The position numbers and the translations under genes are program-made. Positions 1-6,088 of a stretch of 10,623 nt of DNA are shown in pieces. The notes under the pieces are model-generated. The model saw only the letters and a program-made list of their open reading frames with translations. It was not told the origin of the DNA and made no database searches. Every line of letters begins with the position of its first letter. Position 1 is the first letter of the stretch. Origin of the DNA: an uncultured Thermomicrobiales bacterium (GTDB lineage: Bacteria; Chloroflexota; Chloroflexia; Thermomicrobiales; UBA6265); contig CADCWH010000226.1 in the NCBI GenBank assembly GCA_902806395.1, positions 1-10,623 of the forward strand. Direction: 5' to 3'.

Positions 1-1
1 C

Positions 2-391
2 GCTGTCATCCGAGAGGCTAACAACGAGACCGAGGTCCGGTTCTATCTGAGTCAGACGACACCGGATGACGACGGCAATGGCGTGGCTTCGACCCTGGCG
101 GGATCACCCACGGCGGATGCTTCCCCGTCGGCCTCGGCCGACGTTACCGTGGAGATCAAGGATTTCGCCTACCGCGATGGCACATTGGAGGTCAAGGTCG
201 GCACGACGGTCGAGTGGGTCCAGTTCGATACGGCCCCGCACACCGTCACCTCCATCCCGGGGGGAGACATCTTCCAATCCGGCAAGATGAGCAAGGGCGA
301 CGTGTTCTCCTACACCTTCACCGAACCAGGCACTTACGAGTACTTCTGTGAGTACCACGACAATATGAAGGGCACTGTCATCGTGACGTAG
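2..391 (+). CDS. Cupredoxin (plastocyanin/amicyanin-like) domain protein, 5'-truncated by window edge
   Basis: The reading frame is open from the left edge, so this is the C-terminal 129 residues of a longer protein. The GTG at 83 lies inside a continuous frame and is probably not the true start. Visible residues 1-26 are an unrecognised segment. A Thr/Ser/Ala-rich linker (about 27-47) follows, then a cupredoxin domain (about 48-129). The type 1 copper ligands are in place: His80 in PHTVTS, then Cys116, His119 and Met122 in the C-x2-H-x2-M loop FCEYHDNM, the short spacing seen in amicyanin-like proteins. Such proteins carry single electrons outside the cytoplasm. The linker suggests the domain is tethered to an N-terminal domain or a membrane anchor that lies outside the window. 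It sits on the same strand as a multicopper oxidase about 840 nt downstream, so electron exchange between them is possible but unproven. Confidence in the domain is high; the nature of the full protein is unknown. Confidence 0.9.
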   Translation, partial: AVIREANNETEVRFYLSQTTPDDDGNGVASTLAGSPTADASPSASADVTVEIKDFAYRDGTLEVKVGTTVEWVQFDTAPHTVTSIPGGDIFQSGKMSKGDVFSYTFTEPGTYEYFCEYHDNMKGTVIVT

Positions 392-418
392 GGGTAAGCC
401 CACTCGGCCTTTCGGCGC

Positions 419-437
419 CTCGCACGCCTGGTGCGAG
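419..437. terminator. Hairpin downstream of cupredoxin gene
   Basis: A perfect 7-bp inverted repeat, CTCGCAC (419-425) and GTGCGAG (431-437), with a 5-nt loop, lies 28 nt after the cupredoxin stop codon. There is no T-tract. It may act with the larger hairpin just downstream as a termination or mRNA 3'-end stabilising structure. Confidence 0.45.
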
Positions 438-452
438 CCAGGACCAAACTCG

Positions 453-491
453 CGAGCGACGGCCCGGCCATAGTGGCCGGGCCGTCGCTCG
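453..491. terminator. Strong hairpin, perfect 18-bp stem with 3-nt loop
   Basis: Arms 453-470 and 474-491 are exact reverse complements separated by TAG. The stem is very GC-rich and would be extremely stable. It lies between the plus-strand cupredoxin gene and the 3' end of the minus-strand carbonic anhydrase remnant, a position suited to a bidirectional terminator. No T-run follows on either strand, so it is not a textbook intrinsic terminator. A DNA-level role or a transposon-derived origin cannot be excluded. Confidence 0.6.
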
Positions 492-693
492 TCTACGATC
501 TGTATTGGGAATGGCAGCCAGTTTTATCCCATGTGAACATGAACGGTTCGCAGCTCATCGAAGGCTTCTGGCCAGCGTGCGATCCAGCCATTGACGGAGC
601 CCTGAGCAGGCCTATCCTGGAGTGCCCAATCCAAAGAGATGATCCGCTCCCGCAGGCAACCCAGCCTCATCGCGCCGGCATGGTGGAGTCGCC
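492..693. other. Non-coding stretch between hairpin and carbonic anhydrase remnant
   Basis: No gene is supported here. The stretch about 510-650 looks less GC-rich than its surroundings by eye. Open frames crossing it on both strands have no recognisable domain and overlap the carbonic anhydrase remnant out of frame. It could be decayed coding sequence, but nothing can be named. Confidence 0.4.
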
Positions 694-1170
694 CTACTCG
701 ACCGGGTTCAAACGGCCGGAGCGGACGTCGTAGACGAAGCCGGTCACGGGCGTGCCGGGGCGGATCAGGGGCGAGGAGCGGATGATCTCCAGGTCGTCGT
801 GGACACTGCGCTCGACGTTGGCGAAGGGCTGGAACGTGATCTCGGCCGCGGCCGCGGCGGCCTCTGGTCCGAGGCTCTCGCCGAGGCGCTGGCGGATCTG
901 GTCGTCGGTGACGGTCAGCATCCCGCAGTCGGTGTGGTGGATCAGCACGATCTCGCGGGTGCCCAACAGCTGCTGCGAGATGGCGAGTGAGCGGATGGCC
1001 TCGGAGGCCGCACCGCCGGCGTTGCGGATGACGTGCGCGTCCCCCTCCTCCAGGCCCAGCGCCCGGCGCTGCCGTGGCCATGTTGCTCCTGCTGTTAGCG
1101 ACCGCCGCCAGAGACTCCTCACAGGCGAGTGAACAGGTGCGGGTCTAGTTTTATTAGTCATGGCTAACAT
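694..1170 (-). pseudogene. Beta-carbonic anhydrase remnant lacking the N-terminal catalytic segment
   Basis: From residue 37 of this frame (about position 1062) to the stop at 694, the product matches the small beta-carbonic anhydrases typified by M. tuberculosis Rv1284. Matching blocks are LGLEEGDAHVIRNAGG, an IRSLAISQQLLGTREI helix and strand, the zinc motif HHTDCGM (His79, Cys82), and the C-terminal GFVYDVRSGRLNPV. In intact family members a CMDAR motif lies just before the LGL block. It supplies the first zinc cysteine and the Asp/Arg pair that gates the zinc. Here that position reads as unrelated sequence. A good ribosome binding site (AGGAG, 1090-1086) and ATG (1081) sit immediately upstream but in another frame, which suggests a deletion or frameshift fused the original start to the gene body. 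The in-frame ATG at 1170 lies inside the divergent promoter region and is probably not used. CO2 hydration is not expected. A sequencing error could explain the frame break but not easily the loss of the N-terminal ~35 residues. Confidence 0.75.
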
Positions 1171-1193
1171 GGTGTATAGTTATGATGCTAGAC
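1143..1193. promoter_or_regulatory. AT-rich divergent promoter region with DtxR-box-like palindrome
   Basis: This AT-rich island lies between the minus-strand carbonic anhydrase remnant and the plus-strand oxidase operon. TTAGTCATGGCTAA (1154-1167) is a near-perfect palindrome with the TTAG-N6-CTAA form also found in DtxR/IdeR operators. Possible -10 hexamers for the plus strand are TATAGT (1175-1180) and TATGAT (1181-1186), both one base from TATAAT; no clear -35 is seen. The palindrome would lie at about the -35 position, where a bound repressor would block transcription. Perfect 6-bp arms GTCTAG (1143-1148) and CTAGAC (1188-1193) frame the region. A DtxR-family regulator is encoded as the third gene of the operon, so autoregulation is the natural inference. 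Confidence 0.55.
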
Positions 1194-1227
1194 TCCGTTC
1201 ACAACGCCACTCGACAAGGAGTTCACG

Positions 1228-2349
1228 ATGGTTACTCGTCTGCGGCTGACACGCCGCACCGCCCTGCGCTGGGGTATGAGTGGCAGCGCCCTCGGTGGGC
1301 TATTCGGCGTCACAGGCATCGCCGGCTCAGGCGTCCTTGGTCGTCAGGTAGGCACCCCTGAGCCGCTCACCGGCACACCCGCCGCCGGTCACGGTGGTGG
1401 CCACGAATCCACAGTCCATAGTCCCAGCATCACCGTCGGTGACGTGGATCTGGAGCGACTAGGTTGGGATCCGTCCGACTTCGTCCGTACCTTCGACTAT
1501 GGCGAGCCAACGACGATGGCGGACGGTAGGGTTGTTCGTGAGTTCGAGGTCAACGCGATCGACAAGGAGATCGAGATCGCGCCGGGGGTATTTTTCCCGG
1601 CCTGGACCTTCGACGGCCAGGTGCCCGGGCCGACCCTGCGTGCCAACGAGGGGGAGACGCTCCGCATCCACTTCGGAAACGGCTCCGCCCATCCCCACAC
1701 GATGCACTTCCACGGCATCCACAGCGCCTTCCACGACGGTGTCTCCGGCATCGGTCGCGGCGACATCCTGCCGGGCGATCGCCATATCTACGAGTTCGAG
1801 GCCAAGCCATTCGGCTCCCATCTCTACCATTGCCACACCGCACCGTTGAAGCGCCACATCCACAAGGGGCTGTACGGCACGTACATCGTCAATCCCGACC
1901 CCAAGCGGCACGGCGACGCGGCCAAGCAGCGGCACCCGGATTCCCCCGAGTCGCAGGCGTGGCAGGAATTCGTCATGGTGATGAACGCCTTCGACACCAC
2001 CTTCGACGCCGGCAACGAGGTCTACGCCGTCAACACGGTGGCCTTCCACTACATGAAGCACCCAATCCCGATCGACCGGGCGCGGCCCGTCCGGATCTAC
2101 CTGAGCAACTTGACCGAGTTCGACCTTTCGAACTCCTTCCACCTGCACGCCAACTTCTTCGATTACTACGACCACGGCACGACGCTCGAGCCGACGCTGC
2201 GCACGGTGGACACGATCGCCCAAATGCAGGGGCAGCGGGGTATCCTGGAGTTCAGCTTCAAGGACCACGAGCCGGGACTCTACATGTTCCACGCCCACGT
2301 CACGGAGTTCGCCGAGCTGGGTTGGATGGGGGCCTTCGATGTCCGCTAG
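1228..2349 (+). CDS. Tat-exported two-domain multicopper oxidase (trimeric laccase-like)
   Basis: The 373-residue product begins with a twin-arginine signal (RRTALRWGM, residues 9-17, then a hydrophobic stretch), so it is exported folded. Two cupredoxin domains follow (about 100-225 and 245-373). All eight histidines expected for the trinuclear copper cluster are visible: His160/His162 (MHFHG), His201/His203 (YHCHT), His305/His307 (FHLHA) and His355/His357 (FHAHV). The type 1 copper ligands are in domain 1: His155, Cys202 and His210, with Leu215 at the likely axial position. In domain 2 the Cys and the distal His of the usual HCH motif are replaced by Ala356 and Phe361, so it has no type 1 site. 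That layout is the 'type C' two-domain class, in which the cluster forms between subunits of a trimer. Start ATG is preceded by AAGGAG (1216-1221) at 6-nt spacing. It is the first gene of an operon with a ZIP transporter and a DtxR/MntR regulator. The substrate is unknown; metal ions such as Mn(II), Fe(II) or Cu(I) are suggested by context. Confidence 0.93.
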   Translation: MVTRLRLTRRTALRWGMSGSALGGLFGVTGIAGSGVLGRQVGTPEPLTGTPAAGHGGGHESTVHSPSITVGDVDLERLGWDPSDFVRTFDYGEPTTMADGRVVREFEVNAIDKEIEIAPGVFFPAWTFDGQVPGPTLRANEGETLRIHFGNGSAHPHTMHFHGIHSAFHDGVSGIGRGDILPGDRHIYEFEAKPFGSHLYHCHTAPLKRHIHKGLYGTYIVNPDPKRHGDAAKQRHPDSPESQAWQEFVMVMNAFDTTFDAGNEVYAVNTVAFHYMKHPIPIDRARPVRIYLSNLTEFDLSNSFHLHANFFDYYDHGTTLEPTLRTVDTIAQMQGQRGILEFSFKDHEPGLYMFHAHVTEFAELGWMGAFDVR

Positions 2350-2389
2350 CGAACGCCGGCCGGCGTCCCCGATCGAGAGGAGCATCCCA

Positions 2390-3613
2390 ATGACGCAGGC
2401 CACCGCGACCCACCTAACCGTCACTGAACGCAACCGGCGTGCTCCTTTCACGCCGATGGTCATCTTGCTCGCGCTCCTGCCGCTCGTCCTGCTCGGAGGG
2501 GTGCTGGCGCTCATCGTCAAGACCGACGCTGGGCTCGGCGAGCGTGCGGTCCCCCCGATCGAGACCCTCAATGTCCAGCGGGTGCGGCTGCCCGAACCGG
2601 GCGTGATCGAACTGGAGATCGTCAACGACGGTCCGGATCCGGTCACGATCGCCCAGGTGCTGGTCGACGAGGCCTACTGGCAATTTGAGATCGACCCGGG
2701 TCAGACCCTGGAGCGGCGCGACTCAGCCACCATCACCATCCCCTACCCTTGGGTACAGGACGAGGCCCACGGGATCGCGCTGGTAAGTGGGACCGGTGTC
2801 GTCTTCGAGTCGGAGATCCCGGTCGCGATCGAGAGTCCGGACGCGGATCGCGAGAGCGTCATGCAGTTCGGCCTGGTTGGCCTCTACGTTGGGATCGTGC
2901 CGGTTGGGCTCGGCCTGCTCTGGTATCCGACCATGCGCCGCCTCGGCCGCCGGGGGATGAACTTCGTCCTTGCGCTCACGGTCGGCTTGCTCGTCTTCCT
3001 CGCCGTTGACATGTGGGGCGAGGCGCAGGAGATCGCGCTGGGGGTGGCGGGGTTCCTCGACGCTCCGGTCCTCGTGCCGCTGTTGGCCGCATTGACGGCA
3101 GCACTCCTCGTGGTCATCGGAAACTCGTTGCGCGGCCAAAAAGGCGCGTCAAACGGACTGCACTTGGCTTACCGGATTTCGTTCGGCATCGGACTCCATA
3201 ACCTGGGGGAGGGTCTGGCCATCGGCGCCGCATTCGCCCTCGGTGAGGTAGCGTTGGGCGTCTTCCTCATCCTCGGTTTCACGCTTCACAACGTCACGGA
3301 AGGCGTCGGCATCGCCGCGCCAGTCGTCGGGGAGCGTCCCGGCCTGGTGCACTTCGTAGCCCTGGCAGCCATCGCCGGGATCCCAGCGATCCTGGGCACC
3401 TGGATCGGTGCATTCACGTACTCACCGTTCTGGACGACGGTCTTCTTCGCCGTCGGTATCGGTGCCATCCTCCAGGTAATCGTCGAGGTCGGACGCTTGA
3501 TCGTCCGCAGCCAAGCCAAGGCCGGCGAGCCGACGATGACCTGGACCACCTTCGGTGGCGTGACGGCGGGCGTGGCAGTGATGTACTTGACCGGGTTGTT
3601 GGTGGCGGCGTGA
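2390..3613 (+). CDS. ZIP-family metal transporter with N-terminal extracytoplasmic domain
   Basis: The 407-residue product is an integral membrane protein of the ZIP (GufA-like) family, which moves divalent metals such as Zn, Mn or Fe across the membrane. TM1 lies at about 22-44. A soluble beta-rich segment of about 110 residues (45-153) should face outside. The ZIP core follows with helices near 155-179, 190-208, 225-245, 262-285, 287-312, 318-342, 348-370 and 388-405. The paired metal-site motifs HNLGEG (His270, Glu274) and HNVTEG (His300, Glu304) are intact. The extra domain is unusual for compact bacterial ZIPs and could bind metal or dock the oxidase. I chose ATG 2390 because AGAGGAG (2376-2382) lies 7 nt upstream; an in-frame start at 2339 would overlap the oxidase gene and has no such site. 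The gene lies 40 nt after the oxidase stop, and its own stop overlaps the regulator start by 4 nt, so co-transcription and coupled translation are likely. Confidence 0.92.
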   Translation: MTQATATHLTVTERNRRAPFTPMVILLALLPLVLLGGVLALIVKTDAGLGERAVPPIETLNVQRVRLPEPGVIELEIVNDGPDPVTIAQVLVDEAYWQFEIDPGQTLERRDSATITIPYPWVQDEAHGIALVSGTGVVFESEIPVAIESPDADRESVMQFGLVGLYVGIVPVGLGLLWYPTMRRLGRRGMNFVLALTVGLLVFLAVDMWGEAQEIALGVAGFLDAPVLVPLLAALTAALLVVIGNSLRGQKGASNGLHLAYRISFGIGLHNLGEGLAIGAAFALGEVALGVFLILGFTLHNVTEGVGIAAPVVGERPGLVHFVALAAIAGIPAILGTWIGAFTYSPFWTTVFFAVGIGAILQVIVEVGRLIVRSQAKAGEPTMTWTTFGGVTAGVAVMYLTGLLVAA

Positions 3614-4338
3614 ACGCGGTGAACGAGGGTATCGATCGGCAGACTGCCCACGTCACCCCGGCCATGCAGGACTACCTGAAGGCGGTATACCGGACGCGGG
3701 ATGAGGCGGGCACGGCGACCGTCCAGCGCCTCTCTGCGGAGTTGGGCGTGTCTAGCCCCTCGGTCACGAACATGGTCAAGCGCCTGGCCGAGATCGGCCT
3801 GCTCGAGTATGCCCGGTACCATGGTGTTGCCCTGACCGAGGCCGGGGAACGGGTCGCGGTCGAGGTCACCCGCCACCACCGTCTCCTGGAGCAGTTCCTG
3901 GTCGAGACGCTGGGGTACTCCTGGGACGAAGTCCATGTCGAGGCCGAACGCCTGGAGCACCACATCTCCGAGGCGATGGAGGCCCGGATCGACGCCGCAC
4001 TCGGCTTCCCGACCCACGACCCGCACGGCGACCCGATCCCCCGCCACGACGGCACCGTGCCCGGGGGCGGCGAGGTCCGCCTCCTCGACCTGCCGCCGGG
4101 CGCCACGGCGACGGTCGGCCGGGTGCCGGACCGCGACGCCGACCTCCTCCGCCATGTCGCCGACCTTGGCCTGCGGCCCGGTTGCCTGGTCACCTTGGTC
4201 GAGGTGAGCCCATTCGAGGGACCGGTCCGCCTGCGGATCGAGGGGCGAGAGCGTGTCATCGGCCGGCCCTTGGCGGCGGTGATCCACGTCCGTCCCGGTG
4301 ATGCTGACCACAAGACAGTCCCCGCGTCACCGTCCTGA
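3610..4338 (+). CDS. DtxR/MntR-family metal-dependent transcriptional regulator
   Basis: The 242-residue product has a winged helix-turn-helix (about 16-80; recognition helix around SPSVTNMVKRL), the metal-binding/dimerisation helices (about 85-135), and a C-terminal SH3-like FeoA-type domain (about 155-235). Its length is like DtxR/IdeR rather than the short MntR of Bacillus. The ligand pattern nevertheless resembles MntR. Asp21, His90, Glu113, Glu116 and His117 match B. subtilis MntR Asp8, His77, Glu99, Glu102 and His103, and the DtxR primary-site Cys is Glu113 here. One MntR ligand (Glu11) is replaced by Lys24. Manganese or a broader divalent-metal response is therefore more likely than a pure iron response. 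The GTG start overlaps the ZIP stop. It probably binds the palindrome at 1154-1167 and controls its own operon. A later GTG at 3619 is an alternative start. Confidence 0.92.
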   Translation: MNAVNEGIDRQTAHVTPAMQDYLKAVYRTRDEAGTATVQRLSAELGVSSPSVTNMVKRLAEIGLLEYARYHGVALTEAGERVAVEVTRHHRLLEQFLVETLGYSWDEVHVEAERLEHHISEAMEARIDAALGFPTHDPHGDPIPRHDGTVPGGGEVRLLDLPPGATATVGRVPDRDADLLRHVADLGLRPGCLVTLVEVSPFEGPVRLRIEGRERVIGRPLAAVIHVRPGDADHKTVPASPS

Positions 4339-4414
4339 CCGACAGAATCCTGCATCACCCAGCCCTCGTACACAGACCACGATGACATTCGGTCGCACAT
4401 CCAGGAGAAAGCAG

Positions 4415-5977
4415 ATGGACCACAAGCTCAACCGACGCACATTCTCGACGGCAGCGGGCGCGTTGACTGGCGGCGCGGCACTGGGGCGCGTGACGTTCGC
4501 TCATGCTCAGGAGGCAACGCCACAGGGCCAGTTCCCGATCATTGAGCTGCCAGAGGGCTACCAGATCGAGAAGGTCGTGGATGGACTCACCTACCCGACA
4601 TCCGTCGTGTGGGACGACCGGGATCGTCTCTACGTGGTCGAGGCAGGTGGCCAGTTTCTAGAAGAACCGCCGCCGGCCCGCATCCTGTGCGTCGAGGATG
4701 GCCAGGTGACCGAGGTGGTCAATCTCACCGACAAGGGCATCGCGGACTCGGTGGTCGGGGCCACCTGGCACGATGGCGCGTTCTACGTCACGCACCGGGA
4801 TGCCGACGACCGGACGGGAGCTGTCTCTCGGGTGACGCTCGATGGCGAGGTGGAGCAGCTGTTCAGCGGCATCATTGATGCCCAGTCCGAGCACAGTCTG
4901 GACGAGATCCGGATGGGGCCGGACGGGCGCATGTACGTCGCCTCGGGCGGCGCGGGCAACGCGGCGGTGATGGGGATCGACAATGCTCCCTACGTTGAGC
5001 GGAGCCCCGACCTCCGCGCTACGGTCTGCCGGGACATCGTGTTGACCGGGCGGAACTACATGACGCCCGACTTTCGGACGGAGGATCCGGACGACACCGT
5101 GCTCACCGGCGCCTTCGTGCCCTTCGGGACTGAGACGACGCCCGGCCAAGTGATCAAGGCCACGAATCCATGTGGAAGCTCCATCCTCACCTTTGAGCCG
5201 GACGACCCCGAAGGAACGCTGGAGATGTATGCCTGGGGGTTCCGCCACGTCATTGGCTTTGCCTGGAACGAGGACGGAGACCTGTTCGCGTCGGCGAACA
5301 GCTACGACGTGCGCGGCTCGCGCCCGGTCAAGGACGAGGCGGAGGCCACCTATCGGGTCAAGGAGGGTGCCTGGTACGGCTGGCCGGACTTCTCGGCGGC
5401 GCTCGAGCCCGTGACGGACGCCAAGTTCGACGTTCCCGATTCGCTGCAGGTGCCGGTGTACATCGGCGACGAGCTGCAGGAGAAGGGGCTCGGCTTCCTG
5501 ATCGACCACGAAGCAAGTGGGCTTGAGCCGCCGGACCCGTCGCTCGTTCTCGGCCTACATGACTACCAGTCTTCCCCGACCAAGCTCGATGTCGCGCCGG
5601 CGTCGTGGGGCGAGCTGGCGGGCCACATCTTCGTCGCCGAGTGGGGGGACCTTGCCCCGGAAACCAATCCACTGCAGGACGAGCTGCCGGGCTACCGGGT
5701 GGTGCGCATCGACCCCGCGACCGGGCGCGTGGAACCGTTCGTCTTCAATGCCCAACCCGGCCCTGCCTCTGAGCAGGAGGCACTAGGTGAGGGGATCGAG
5801 CGGCCGTTCGACGTGAAGTTTGGCCCCGACGGGGCGATGTACGTCATCGACTATGGGGTAGCGCGGGTCAATCAGGCGCGTACAGAGGAAGGCCAGGTGC
5901 CCTACGAGTTCCCGCCCGAGACGGGCGCCATCTGGCGGATCACCTCCCCGGCGGCGGGGACGGCGGAATCGGTTTGA
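4415..5977 (+). CDS. Tat-exported glucose/sorbosone dehydrogenase-type beta-propeller protein
   Basis: The 520-residue product starts with a twin-arginine signal (NRRTFSTAAG, residues 6-15), with probable cleavage after AHA at 29-31. The mature part resembles the soluble PQQ-dependent sugar dehydrogenase (GSDH) fold, a six-bladed propeller. Supporting motifs are the repeated blade signatures GPDGRMYV (168-175) and GPDGAMYV (470-477), His160 just before the first (the position of the catalytic His in soluble glucose dehydrogenase), WGFRHVIGFAW (274-284, Arg277) and GAWYGWP (318-324). Family members oxidise sugars or aldoses using PQQ, but many bacterial paralogues have no known substrate. Three cysteines (92, 205, 253) remain in the exported protein; a disulfide between 205 and 253 is possible. 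I chose ATG 4415 because AGGAGAAA (4403-4410) lies just upstream and the Tat signal begins there; the frame is open further upstream to 4298. It is 76 nt after the regulator gene, so it may be read through from the metal operon or have its own promoter. No PQQ synthesis genes are in the window. Confidence 0.85.
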   Translation: MDHKLNRRTFSTAAGALTGGAALGRVTFAHAQEATPQGQFPIIELPEGYQIEKVVDGLTYPTSVVWDDRDRLYVVEAGGQFLEEPPPARILCVEDGQVTEVVNLTDKGIADSVVGATWHDGAFYVTHRDADDRTGAVSRVTLDGEVEQLFSGIIDAQSEHSLDEIRMGPDGRMYVASGGAGNAAVMGIDNAPYVERSPDLRATVCRDIVLTGRNYMTPDFRTEDPDDTVLTGAFVPFGTETTPGQVIKATNPCGSSILTFEPDDPEGTLEMYAWGFRHVIGFAWNEDGDLFASANSYDVRGSRPVKDEAEATYRVKEGAWYGWPDFSAALEPVTDAKFDVPDSLQVPVYIGDELQEKGLGFLIDHEASGLEPPDPSLVLGLHDYQSSPTKLDVAPASWGELAGHIFVAEWGDLAPETNPLQDELPGYRVVRIDPATGRVEPFVFNAQPGPASEQEALGEGIERPFDVKFGPDGAMYVIDYGVARVNQARTEEGQVPYEFPPETGAIWRITSPAAGTAESV

Positions 5978-6001
5978 GATATCGTCGAGGGACCCAGAGA
6001 T

Positions 6002-6035
6002 GATGCTGCTCGCCTAATAAGAGTCGAGCGGCATC
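6002..6035. terminator. Hairpin between convergent genes
   Basis: GATGCTGCTCG (6002-6012) pairs with CGAGCGGCATC (6025-6035) over 11 bp with one T-G wobble and a 12-nt AT-rich loop. It lies 25 nt after the propeller gene stop and about 54 nt beyond the 3' end of the convergent minus-strand gene, so it could terminate both transcripts. No T-tract is present. Confidence 0.55.
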
Positions 6036-6088
6036 TGGAGAAAAGTCGCGGGAATGATGATGCCACTCACGATAACCCACGACCCAAC

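Noticed and set aside
510..690. Possible transposase remnant in the less GC-rich stretch
   Set aside because: No catalytic motif, terminal inverted repeats or target duplication could be recognised.
524..1081. Minus-strand open frame starting at the well-placed ATG 1081
   Set aside because: The ribosome binding site is good, but the encoded protein is an Arg/Pro/Gly-rich out-of-frame reading of the carbonic anhydrase gene with no domain of its own.
1228..2349. Copper nitrite reductase (NirK), because of the two-domain layout with a type 1 site in domain 1
   Set aside because: Eight histidines in four His-x-His pairs fit a trinuclear oxidase cluster; NirK has a single type 2 copper with three His ligands.
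1459..2646. Long minus-strand open frame opposite the oxidase gene
   Set aside because: It mirrors the codon pattern of the oxidase gene, has no recognisable domain, and is an antisense shadow.
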